DNA of 14,772 nt from JBOFSR01 sp051651645 (lineage in GTDB: Bacteria; Spirochaetota; Spirochaetia; Treponematales; Treponemataceae). Position numbers and translations under genes: made by a program. Shown in pieces: positions 7,730 through 14,271 of this stretch. Numbering within the stretch: position 1 is the stretch's first letter; each line of letters opens with the position of its first letter. The stretch is from the NCBI GenBank assembly GCA_051651645.1, contig JBOFSR010000069.1, forward strand, positions 1-14,772, written 5' to 3'. Under the pieces are notes generated by a model. It saw only the letters and a list, made by a program, of their open reading frames with translations, was not told where the DNA came from and searched no databases.

Positions 7730-8683
7730 CTAATTTTTTTCTGATATATTAATGTAGAGTTCGCTTTTTTCAATAATTTGTTTTATTTCTTTTGAAAGAA
7801 CATCCAAAAAAATAGTTTCTTCATTGTACTTCAGGGTGACTCGATAAAAAGCACCACGAAATTCAATATCAATAATTTTTGCTAAAATATAATCATCGAG
7901 CGGAGTAAGAGAAAATTCCAATTTTTCTGGTCTGATTGAACAGACTTCCCCTGTATCCTTCGTAATAAAATTTATTTTTCCAATAAAATCTGCTACAAAA
8001 ATATCTTTTGGATTGTTATAAATTTCTTCTGGGGTATCAACCTGAACAATTTCCCCACCGTTCATAATGGCGATTTTGTCTGCCATTGTTAAAGCTTCCT
8101 CTTGATCATGGGTTACCATAATCGTTGTAATACCGAGTTTTTTTTGCAAAGCTCTAATATCAAGGCGTAATTTTTCACGAACTTTTGCATCTAACGCTGA
8201 CAGTGGCTCATCAAGCAAAAGAATATTAGGCTCCATTGCTAAAGCTCGTGCCAAAGAAACTCTTTGTTGTTGTCCGCCACTCATTTCATCAGGATATTTA
8301 TCTTGTATATGCAATAAATTCACCAAAATCAAAACTTCATCAATTTTCTTTTTGCGATCAGCCTTTGATTTAATCTTATTTTTTAAACCGTACTCAATAT
8401 TTTGGAAAACAGTCATATTGGGAAAGAGTGCATATGACTGAAAAACCATGCTTAAATTTCTTTGGGAGGGAAGAAGACTTGTGATATTTTTATCTTTCAA
8501 AAACAGGGAACCAGAATTTGCCTTTTCCAATCCTGAAATAATTCTTAAAAGCGTCGTTTTGCCGCATCCAGATGGACCTAAAAAGCAAATAAATTCCCCT
8601 TTATTTATTTCTAAATTAATGCCTTTGAGAACTTCAATTTTTCCAAAGTTTTTATGAACATTCTGGATTTTTAAATATGACAT
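7730..8683 (-). CDS. ABC transporter ATP-binding protein, PotA/FbpC/PhnT type
   Basis: 317 residues from the ATG at 8683; GGAG five bases upstream decides this start over an in-frame GTG at 8689. All ATPase motifs are intact: Walker A GPSGCGKTT (36-44), Q-loop Q82, signature MSGGQQQRV (134-142), Walker B ILLLDEP (154-160), D-loop SALD (162-165) and switch H192. The C-terminal ~80 residues form the TOBE-like regulatory extension usual in spermidine, Fe3+ and AEP importers. It powers import through the downstream permease, using the binding protein encoded just upstream (gap 15 bases). No aberrant residues were seen. Confidence 0.94.
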   Translation of the reverse strand: MSYLKIQNVHKNFGKIEVLKGINLEINKGEFICFLGPSGCGKTTLLRIISGLEKANSGSLFLKDKNITSLLPSQRNLSMVFQSYALFPNMTVFQNIEYGLKNKIKSKADRKKKIDEVLILVNLLHIQDKYPDEMSGGQQQRVSLARALAMEPNILLLDEPLSALDAKVREKLRLDIRALQKKLGITTIMVTHDQEEALTMADKIAIMNGGEIVQVDTPEEIYNNPKDIFVADFIGKINFITKDTGEVCSIRPEKLEFSLTPLDDYILAKIIDIEFRGAFYRVTLKYNEETIFLDVLSKEIKQIIEKSELYINISEKN

Positions 8684-8698
8684 CGACACTCCAAAAAA

Positions 8699-9700
8699 TT
8701 ACTTGCCAAATCGGCGTTCCCATTCTTGTAAAATACGAGATCTGTTTTCGCCTGCCCAAGCCAAGTCGTTATTTATCATTTGTGCATACACATCAGATGG
8801 ATATCCCTGTAACTGGGGTTTTACTCGTGTATCTGTTACCACGCCGCGGTTTTGTGCATACATTTTCATTGCATTTTCAGAAATTGCCCACTTTGCAAAA
8901 ATTTCAGCTTCAGGTTTTATTGTCTCTTTTTTTACCAATCCAACAATTTCCATCTCCCAGCCAGAACCTTCTTGTGGAAAAATTGTTTTTATAGGAGATC
9001 CCTTTGCCTCTTCCTTTAAACTTTCAAAAGCCATTCCAATTCCAATCGTAGCTTCACCTTGAGCCGCCATTCGCGTGGGAGCACTGCCAGAATGAACATA
9101 CATTGATATATTTTTATTTAAATTTTCCATATATTCCCACGCTTTTTCTTCTCCCATCAATTGAATCCACGCGGATACTGTTAAAAATCCAGTTCCAGAA
9201 GATGCAGGATTTGGCATTACAATTTTTTGGCTGTATTCTTCTCTCAATAAATCAGCATAACTGATAGGTATCGTTAAACTAACTCCTTCAATCGTGTTGA
9301 AGGTAAATGATGTCATCCAAGAACTGATCCCAACCCAGCGAGGCAGTGTTGATTGCGTATCATAAAATTTTGAGTCAATATCTTTAATATCATAATCTAA
9401 TGATGCCATGTGTTCTTCATTTAAGAGCAATCCGCTTGCAGCAACTCCCCAAAGAATATCTGCTTGAGGGTTCGATTTTTCTGCATCAAATTTTGCAGCG
9501 ATAACTCCGCTTGAATCTCTAATAATATTAAGTTTTATATCAGGATATTCTTTATTAAAGGCTTCAATATAACTTGGTAAATAATCTTCTTCAAAAGACG
9601 AATAAATTGTTATTTCTTTTTTTTCATTTTTTGAGTTGCATCCCATTAATAAAAAAACAAAAAACACCACCCCTGCCATAATTTTTACTGATTTCATCAT
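8699..9700 (-). CDS. Extracellular solute-binding lipoprotein, 2-aminoethylphosphonate type (AepX/PhnS-like)
   Basis: 333 residues. The N-terminus is a lipoprotein signal peptide with lipobox LLMGC, lipidated cysteine C21. The mature protein is a class II periplasmic binding protein: ITIYSSFEEDYLPSYIEAFN, then YPDIKLNIIRDSSGVIAAKF and NPQADILWGVA. This pattern is characteristic of the family annotated as putative 2-aminoethylphosphonate binding proteins, close to Fe3+-binding FbpA. The Fe3+-type tyrosine pair is not evident where I can judge. It should capture ligand outside the inner membrane and hand it to the permease. The ATG overlaps the TAA of the cytidylyltransferase gene by one base (TAATG), so the two are translationally coupled; GGAG lies seven bases before the ATG. 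Ligand assignment is by family resemblance only. Confidence 0.9.
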   Translation of the reverse strand: MMKSVKIMAGVVFFVFLLMGCNSKNEKKEITIYSSFEEDYLPSYIEAFNKEYPDIKLNIIRDSSGVIAAKFDAEKSNPQADILWGVAASGLLLNEEHMASLDYDIKDIDSKFYDTQSTLPRWVGISSWMTSFTFNTIEGVSLTIPISYADLLREEYSQKIVMPNPASSGTGFLTVSAWIQLMGEEKAWEYMENLNKNISMYVHSGSAPTRMAAQGEATIGIGMAFESLKEEAKGSPIKTIFPQEGSGWEMEIVGLVKKETIKPEAEIFAKWAISENAMKMYAQNRGVVTDTRVKPQLQGYPSDVYAQMINNDLAWAGENRSRILQEWERRFGK

Positions 9701-10425
9701 TACTTTTCTCCCTTTTCCAACATTTTTGGATATATTGTTTGTATAACTTTATTGAGCTGAAACTCATCATCAATTTCAGACCACAAAAAACCTTGAGATA
9801 AAACATACGAAATCTTTCTTTTGTTTGCTAAGGCTGCAAGACAGTATTCGTAACCGATTTTTACATTATCATGATTTTCAAAATAATCACACATATCTTG
9901 ATATAACGATAGTGAAAATTTAGTAATTCCTGTTAGCTCTCCAATTTTTTCTTCCGTGCCTGTAAGCTTATGTTTGAGAATAGAAGTGATTCTATCATCT
10001 AAAAGTTCAAAATAATAATCATCAGAATTTTTTTTATCTTCACTCAAGAGAAGAGCATCTTTTTCAGGATAATTGATTAACTCTCTAAGCCCAGAGGTTT
10101 CATAAATTAAATCGCCCTCAAGAAGTAAAAAATCAGTAGCTAAGAGGTTTTTTGCACAGTAAAAACTCGCCATGCTTCCTGTTGTTGCATAATCTTTATT
10201 TTCCACTAATTCAATGTTTTTGTATTTTTTAACAAGCGAGCTAAAATGTTTTTTTAAATGTCCAACAACAATAATAATTTTCTCAATCGGAAATAGTTGC
10301 AATTTCTCAATAGAGCGTTCTATGAGTGACTTGCTGTTAATTTGCAAAAAAGGCTTTGGGATTTCATTATTGGTAACGCCTCTCAGTCGTGTCCCCATTC
10401 CCGCTGCCAAAATAACTGCTTGCAT
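9700..10425 (-). CDS. LicC/PntC-type cytidylyltransferase (CTP:phosphocholine or CTP:AEP)
   Basis: 241 residues from the ATG at 10425. GGAG six bases upstream favours this ATG over an in-frame TTG at 10437. The sugar-nucleotide-transferase fold is clear: MQAVILAAGMGTRLRG, with IPKPFLQINSKSLIERS supplying the invariant Pro-Lys. VENKDYATTGSMASFYCAK and LLLEGDLIYE (the acidic metal-binding position) follow. Short stand-alone members of this branch are LicC (makes CDP-choline) or PntC (makes CMP-AEP). Sequence alone does not separate the two for me, but the neighbours, an AEP-type importer and a LicD domain, favour CMP-AEP. The enzyme is cytoplasmic. It is the first gene of the four-gene operon and is preceded by a strong promoter and operator-like repeats. 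Confidence 0.88.
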   Translation of the reverse strand: MQAVILAAGMGTRLRGVTNNEIPKPFLQINSKSLIERSIEKLQLFPIEKIIIVVGHLKKHFSSLVKKYKNIELVENKDYATTGSMASFYCAKNLLATDFLLLEGDLIYETSGLRELINYPEKDALLLSEDKKNSDDYYFELLDDRITSILKHKLTGTEEKIGELTGITKFSLSLYQDMCDYFENHDNVKIGYEYCLAALANKRKISYVLSQGFLWSEIDDEFQLNKVIQTIYPKMLEKGEK

Positions 10426-10444
10426 TGCATACTCCAATTTTTAT

Positions 10445-10456
10445 TCTTCATGAAGA
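10445..10456. repeat. 12-base palindrome in the operon leader
   Basis: TCTTCATGAAGA is a perfect palindrome in the untranslated leader between the promoter and the cytidylyltransferase ATG. It may bind a regulator or be chance. Confidence 0.3.
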
Positions 10457-10489
10457 GCATTAAAATGACTTTTCATAGTAATGTGCAGG

Positions 10490-10518
10490 ATTGTAGCGTA
10501 AAAAAACAGGATTGTCAA
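10490..10518 (-). promoter_or_regulatory. Strong sigma70-type promoter of the cytidylyltransferase-importer-LicD operon
   Basis: On the minus strand a consensus TTGACA (10513-10518) is separated by 17 bases from TACAAT (10490-10495, 5/6). The transcript should begin near 10483, giving a leader of about 58 bases. A direct repeat CAGGATTGT (plus strand, 10486-10494 and 10507-10515, 21 bases apart) overlaps both boxes, and an inverted copy lies at 10543-10550, which suggests a regulator binds here. Confidence 0.7.
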
Positions 10519-10524
10519 AGCCCT

Positions 10525-10545
10525 ATTTAACTAAAAATGTTAAAT
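10525..10545. repeat. Inverted repeat upstream of the operon -35 box
   Basis: ATTTAAC-7 bases-GTTAAAT, a perfect 7-base inverted repeat ending seven bases from the -35 box. Its size and position fit an activator or repressor site. Confidence 0.4.
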
Positions 10546-10558
10546 CCTGTAATCAGTC

Positions 10559-10572
10559 ATATCAATTGATAT
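10559..10572. repeat. 14-base perfect palindrome between the divergent promoters
   Basis: ATATCAATTGATAT lies midway between the minus-strand operon promoter and the plus-strand rpoZ promoter, a typical place for an operator. AT-rich sequence makes chance palindromes easier. Confidence 0.35.
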
Positions 10573-10624
10573 TACATTAGTTATGAGTTTGTTTTGTTTT
10601 CAAAATGTTGATGGGCGGAACCCC

Positions 10625-10653
10625 TTGACTATAAAGATATTTTTGAGTAGACT
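10625..10653 (+). promoter_or_regulatory. Candidate promoter for rpoZ-miaA
   Basis: TTGACT (10625-10630, 5/6) and TAGACT (10648-10653, 4/6) are separated by 17 bases. The predicted start is near 10660, 24 bases before the rpoZ ATG, with GGTGAGG as the ribosome site in between. Confidence 0.5.
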
Positions 10654-10683
10654 AATGAGCTATATTAATTTGGGTGAGGTAGT

Positions 10684-10878
10684 ATGATTTTTCCATTAGA
10701 AGATTTAGTAAAATTTAAGAGTAATATATATGAAATTACTTGTGCGTCAAGTCGCCGTGCGTATCAGCTTGCAGTTTTGCAGGATGCCTCTTATGACAGC
10801 GAGCGTGACGGAAAGCTTGTTTCTCTTGCGGCAAATCAGCTTTTTACAAAAAAAATTGATTACCGCCTTGATACTTAG
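10684..10878 (+). CDS. rpoZ: RNA polymerase omega subunit
   Basis: 64 residues, within the usual omega size range. The core signature is visible: MIFPLEDLVKF, IYEITCASSRRAYQLAVLQD (the conserved helical segment that clamps the beta' subunit C-terminus) and KLVSLAANQLFTKKIDY. Omega promotes assembly and stability of the polymerase. GGTGAGG precedes the ATG. The TAG stop is followed at once by the miaA ribosome site, so the two genes are one transcription unit. The TAG is also in frame with miaA. Confidence 0.92.
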   Translation: MIFPLEDLVKFKSNIYEITCASSRRAYQLAVLQDASYDSERDGKLVSLAANQLFTKKIDYRLDT

Positions 10879-10890
10879 GAGAATTATACT

Positions 10891-11841
10891 ATAAAAATTC
10901 CCGTAGTTATTATTTTTGGAGCGACAGCCTCTGGAAAAACAAGTCTTGCAGAGCGTCTTTTTACAGACGCTTTTTCTGCTTTAAAAGATTGCTCTGAGAT
11001 TATAAGTGCTGATTCTATGCAAGTTTACACTGGTATGGATATTGGAACTGCAAAGCCGAGCAAGGAGCTTCTGCAAAAACTACCCCATCATTTGATAAAT
11101 ATTTGCCCTCCTGATGCGCAATTTAGCACATCGCAGTTTGTAAATCATGCAGACCGTGCTTGTCAAGAGATTTTTGCACGGAAAAAAATTCCTGTTATAC
11201 TGGGTGGAACCGCATTTTATATCAAAAATTTTATGTACGGATTGCCAACCACTCCCCAAGCTGACTTGCAGGTGCGAAAAAAGCTTCAAGCAGAATGTGC
11301 TGTTTTGGGGAAGGACGCGATGTTTGAGAGGCTTGTTCGCGTTGATGCAATATCAGCTCAAAAAATTAATCCGAATGATGAGTATCGAATTTTGCGTGCT
11401 TTAGAAGTTTTGGAGGCACACGGAAGAGCGTTGAGTTCGTATTCCCTTTCGAATCAATTGAGAAGTGCGTATGATTTTTGCATTATTGCATTGGATCGGC
11501 CTCGTGAAGAATTGTATCAGAGAATAAATGATCGAGTTGAGCTGATGTTTGAGCAGGGACTTGAATGCGAAGTTAAAAATTTGATTACGAGCGGCTTTAC
11601 AAAAGAAACTCCCGCTATGAAAGCTATTGGCTATCGCGAATTTTTTTTAGAAAATGACTTGCAAAAAATCAAAATGCTCATCCAGCATAACAGCAGAAAA
11701 TATGCAAAACGCCAAATCACTTTTTTTAAGGCTATTGAAAATGTTATCTGGTTTGACGCTGATGATGAAGAAAAAATAAAAAATCACATTTGTAGCTTTC
11801 TAAAAAGCAATGGGTTTTTACAAAAAAGTGCGAATTCTTAA
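10891..11841 (+). CDS. miaA: tRNA dimethylallyltransferase, apparently with an AUA start codon
   Basis: MiaA transfers a dimethylallyl group to A37 of tRNAs reading U-starting codons. Motifs are intact: P-loop GATASGKT (residues 10-17 from the proposed start), SADSMQVYTGMDIGTAKP, PHHLINICPP, VILGGTAFYI, AIGYREF and the C-terminal KRQITFF. Length is about 316 residues, normal for the family. The first in-frame ATG (11017) lies after the P-loop and cannot be the true start. Upstream of it, back to the rpoZ TAG, there is no ATG, GTG, TTG or CTG. A strong AGGAG (10877-10881) points to ATA at 10891 (nine bases away), giving (M)KIPVVIIFGATASGKT; ATT at 10897 is the other option. A sequencing error in an original ATG is possible. 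It is co-transcribed with rpoZ. Confidence 0.9.
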   Translation: MKIPVVIIFGATASGKTSLAERLFTDAFSALKDCSEIISADSMQVYTGMDIGTAKPSKELLQKLPHHLINICPPDAQFSTSQFVNHADRACQEIFARKKIPVILGGTAFYIKNFMYGLPTTPQADLQVRKKLQAECAVLGKDAMFERLVRVDAISAQKINPNDEYRILRALEVLEAHGRALSSYSLSNQLRSAYDFCIIALDRPREELYQRINDRVELMFEQGLECEVKNLITSGFTKETPAMKAIGYREFFLENDLQKIKMLIQHNSRKYAKRQITFFKAIENVIWFDADDEEKIKNHICSFLKSNGFLQKSANS

Positions 11842-11916
11842 AATAATTTAGATTGTAGACTTATCAATCCTGCCTCTTTTGTTGATTTTGCAAGCCTTGT
11901 ATCATCCCCTAATTTC

Positions 11917-11945
11917 TTGACATTTTGCTATCTTTGCATTATAAA
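11917..11945 (+). promoter_or_regulatory. Near-consensus promoter abutting the GH20 start codon
   Basis: A consensus TTGACA (11917-11922), exactly 17 bases, then TATAAA (11940-11945). The ATG is at 11953, seven bases after the -10, where transcription itself should begin, so the mRNA is predicted to be leaderless. This rules out a longer N-terminus beginning at the TTG at 11917, which is the -35 box. Confidence 0.75.
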
Positions 11946-11952
11946 AGAACGT

Positions 11953-13476
11953 ATGAATACCTATCCAATCCCCCTCCCAAAAAAAATTGATGCACAGTCA
12001 GGCTTTTTTTCTGTGCCAAAAACGTTGAATATTTTTTGCTCAAAAGAATTTGAAAATGATGTAGAAATTTTTATTTTGCAAACCCGTAGTTTTTTGAACG
12101 TAGAAAAATCGTGCAAAGAATCGGCTCATATTATTCTTGAAATTAAGCCAAGTCTTGCGGATGAAGGCTACAAAATTGAAATTACAGAAAAATCAATATG
12201 TATAAAAGCGTCTTTTTCTAGCGGTGCGTATTTTGCGTTGCAAACAATTCGCCAGTTTTTAATGACGGATGAAAAAACCATTTCGTGTTGCACGATTGAT
12301 GATGATCCTCAATTTTCATGGCGCGGATTAATGCTTGATACGGCACGCAGTTTTTTTAGCGTTGAGTTTATTGAAAAATTGCTTGACGCAATGAGCCTTC
12401 ATCGATTAAATCGATTTCACTGGCATTTAACCGATGATCAGTCTTGGCGCCTTCCTATTGAAGAGTACCCAAATTTGATAGAAATTGGAGCTCGCTCGCA
12501 AGATCCTCGCGTAACGTATCCAAAAACGGCTCGAAAAAAAATGCATTATACGCATGATGAAATTCGCCGTGTCGTAGAATTTGCAAAAAATCGCCACATT
12601 GAGGTCATTCCCGAGATTGAAACACCAGGTCACGCCTCGTCAATTTTGGCATCGTATCCTCGTTTTGGCTGCACAAAGGGGCCGTATTCTGTTGAAAATC
12701 GATTTGGCATTTTTGATGATGTGCTTTGTGTTGGCAATGATGATGTACTAAAGTTCCTTGAGACTGTTTTTAAGACGGTTGCAAAACTTTTTCCGTCAAA
12801 ATATATTCACATTGGCGGCGATGAGTGTCCGCACGTTCGCTGGAAGGATTGTCCGTCTTGTCAGCAACGAATGAAAGATTATTCTCTTGATAATGTTGAT
12901 CAGTTGCAAAGTTGGATGACGGTGCAAGTTTCTAAGCTGGTCAAAAGTGTTGGCAAAACTCCCATTGGCTGGGATGAAGTGCTTGACGATACAGAAAAAT
13001 TGGGCTTGCCAAAGGACGTGATTGTTATGTCATGGCGAGGGATTGCAGGCGGTGAGAAAGCGGCGACGCTTGGCCATCAAGTCATTATGGCTCCGTATGA
13101 TCAGGGCTGTTATTTGGATTATCCTCACCTTGAAAGTGCTGAGGAGCCCGGTTTACATAATTTTACCACAGTAAAAAAATCCTACGATTATAATCCGATT
13201 CCGAAAGATTTTCCGTTGGACAAAGCAAAAAATATTATTGGCGGGCAAGGAAATGTGTGGTCTGAGCTTTTGAGCTTTTCCCGCTGGGCAGAATATATGA
13301 TTTTCCCTCGCTTGTGTGCAATTTCTGAGGCATTGTGGCTTCCCGCAGACCAAAAAGATTTTGCCGATTTTAGCGAACGCTTACAAACCCATTATAAACG
13401 ACTTGACCAACTTGACTTGCTCTATTATAAAGGCAAACTTGATGACGCAACAACTGAAGATTTTAGCAGAACATAA
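11953..13476 (+). CDS. Glycoside hydrolase family 20 beta-N-acetylhexosaminidase
   Basis: 507 residues from the ATG at 11953. An N-terminal alpha/beta domain (about 1-118) precedes the GH20 TIM barrel, with the usual landmarks: RGLMLDTARSFF (124-135), RFHWHLTDDQSWRLPI (154-169), IPEIETPGHA (219-228), the catalytic pair D290-E291 in YIHIGGDECP, GWDEVL, VMSWRG and GGQGNVWSE. The enzyme cleaves terminal N-acetylglucosamine or N-acetylgalactosamine by substrate-assisted catalysis, the Asp orienting the acetamido group and the Glu acting as acid/base. There is no signal peptide or lipobox, so it is probably cytoplasmic and acts on imported chitobiose-type, glycan or wall-derived sugars. It has its own promoter, 75 bases after miaA. 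A Shine-Dalgarno is not evident. Confidence 0.93.
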   Translation: MNTYPIPLPKKIDAQSGFFSVPKTLNIFCSKEFENDVEIFILQTRSFLNVEKSCKESAHIILEIKPSLADEGYKIEITEKSICIKASFSSGAYFALQTIRQFLMTDEKTISCCTIDDDPQFSWRGLMLDTARSFFSVEFIEKLLDAMSLHRLNRFHWHLTDDQSWRLPIEEYPNLIEIGARSQDPRVTYPKTARKKMHYTHDEIRRVVEFAKNRHIEVIPEIETPGHASSILASYPRFGCTKGPYSVENRFGIFDDVLCVGNDDVLKFLETVFKTVAKLFPSKYIHIGGDECPHVRWKDCPSCQQRMKDYSLDNVDQLQSWMTVQVSKLVKSVGKTPIGWDEVLDDTEKLGLPKDVIVMSWRGIAGGEKAATLGHQVIMAPYDQGCYLDYPHLESAEEPGLHNFTTVKKSYDYNPIPKDFPLDKAKNIIGGQGNVWSELLSFSRWAEYMIFPRLCAISEALWLPADQKDFADFSERLQTHYKRLDQLDLLYYKGKLDDATTEDFSRT

Positions 13477-13496
13477 GAGCGTTACCATTTAAAATT

Positions 13497-13522
13497 AAAA
13501 AACCACCAAACGGCGGATTTTT
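13497..13522. terminator. Imperfect hairpin terminator after the GH20 gene
   Basis: Runs of A and T flank CCACC-AAAC-GGCGG, followed on the plus strand by ATTTTT. It begins 20 bases past the GH20 stop. On the plus strand the stem has an A-C and an A-A mismatch; on the minus strand the first becomes a G-U pair and the tail is TTTTTT, so it may work better in that direction or in both. Confidence 0.45.
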
Positions 13523-13690
13523 AAACTGCACAATGCAGATCCCTCAAAGGGACGATTTGAATAAATTCGTATTTGAACTTATGGTGTTATTTTGAATGGT
13601 AATCAAACTTTTGAAGGCTTTTAGCCCTCTTTATCTTGGAGATTATTAGAAATGAATTATTGCTAGTTTTTAGTTAAGGCTAAAGGAGAG
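13523..13690. other. Intergenic stretch with twin mini-hairpins and possible coding remnants
   Basis: No intact gene. Two tiny perfect hairpins lie one base apart, both with loop CAA: CTGCA/TGCAG (13526-13538) and TCCCT/AGGGA (13540-13552). The frame starting at ATG 13533 gives 20 codons to a TGA (13593-13595), and the same frame then reopens with an ATG at 13596 up to a TAG at 13647-13649. These look like remnants of a decayed gene but are too short to identify. Confidence 0.3.
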
Positions 13691-13703
13691 ATGCTTATCT
13701 CTC
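13686..13703 (+). repeat. Hairpin enclosing the pseudogene ribosome site and start codon
   Basis: GAGAGAT-GCTT-ATCTCTC is a perfect 7-base stem with a 4-base loop. The left arm overlaps the ribosome site and the first two bases of the ATG, so in RNA it could have hidden the start of translation. Confidence 0.4.
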
Positions 13704-14177
13704 AAACGATATATGATATTTTTTTGTCTCGATACGACGATAGTATTTCGCACGTATTTAGATTACCAGAGCGGTAAACAACGCTTTTTGGTGTAAAGCT
13801 TATCCATATTAAAGAAGATGAGCTTCATCTACTTGATGGTTGTGTATACACTACGTCTGATATTGATAGTGTTATTGAGTCTTTTGGGGACGCTGATGAG
13901 GATACGAAGAAAGTTCTTGAAAAGGCGTCTTTTCAAGAAGTATTTGATTTTGAGGGCTTACGATTTATTAAGCTTTCAGCAATGACTTACGGCAGGAGAT
14001 ACGTTGAAAGAAATAGGCTAGCAACGGTTGCTTTAGGGAGCAGATATTTTGTATGCGTAGATAAAATTAACACACGAGTAGATAAAGCTATAAAAGTTAG
14101 TCTTTTTTAGGAAGTATACGATTGAAGATGGAGTGGTTTCAAAATTGACACGTGTTGATTTTAGAAGAATGTGGTGA
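13691..14177 (+). pseudogene. Unrecognised protein gene broken by one in-frame stop and one frameshift
   Basis: From the ATG at 13691 (MLISQTIYDIFLSRYDDSIS) the frame is halted by TAA at 13775-13777 after 28 codons. The same frame then continues openly for over 100 codons (for example IHIKEDELHLLDGC, SFQEVFDFEGLRFIKLSAMT, GRRYVERNRLATVALGSRYF) to a TAG at 14108. Removing one T from the T6 run at 14103-14108 joins it to a further well-formed segment (RKYTIEDGVVSKLTRVDFRR) ending at TGA 14175-14177. The repaired product is about 161 residues, soluble, without signal peptide. I do not recognise the family. AAGGAG precedes the ATG at a short distance, and the ATG sits inside a perfect hairpin (13686-13703). 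The repeated open segments make coding origin likely, while two independent lesions make function unlikely. Confidence 0.65.
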
Positions 14178-14195
14178 AAAAATAAAACAAAGTGC

Positions 14196-14224
14196 TTGTA
14201 CAAAAAAAAGCCTTGTGCTATATT
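14196..14224 (+). promoter_or_regulatory. Candidate rRNA operon promoter
   Basis: TTGTAC (14196-14201), 17 bases including a run of eight A-rich positions, and TATATT (14219-14224, 5/6). The start would fall near 14231, about 480 bases before 16S, directly in front of a long hairpin. The -35 match is only 3/6. Confidence 0.45.
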
Positions 14225-14232
14225 CTGTTACA

Positions 14233-14271
14233 CAACGCATGACATTCCGTGAAACGGTGTGAAATGCGTTG
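14233..14271 (+). repeat. Two-tier hairpin at the predicted 5' end of the rRNA leader
   Basis: CAACGCAT (14233-14240) pairs perfectly with ATGCGTTG (14264-14271). Inside, CCGT-GAA-ACGG (14247-14257) forms a second stem. No U run follows on either strand, so it is not a terminator. It would sit at the very 5' end of the leader RNA. Confidence 0.5.

Noticed and set aside
10441..10476. An 11-codon minus-strand reading frame (MKSHFNALHEE) in the leader of the cytidylyltransferase operon, possibly a leader peptide
   Set aside because: It has no ribosome site, shows no run of regulatory codons, and is short enough to be chance.
11017..11841. miaA starting at the first in-frame ATG (11017)
   Set aside because: It would remove the P-loop GATASGKT, which is present and in frame upstream with a good ribosome site.
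11917..11952. A 12-residue N-terminal extension of the GH20 protein from a TTG codon
   Set aside because: The TTG is the first part of a consensus -35 box and the extension contains the -10.
14233..14271. Hairpin as a terminator of the pseudogene
   Set aside because: No U run follows on either strand and it lies at the predicted 5' end of the rRNA transcript.
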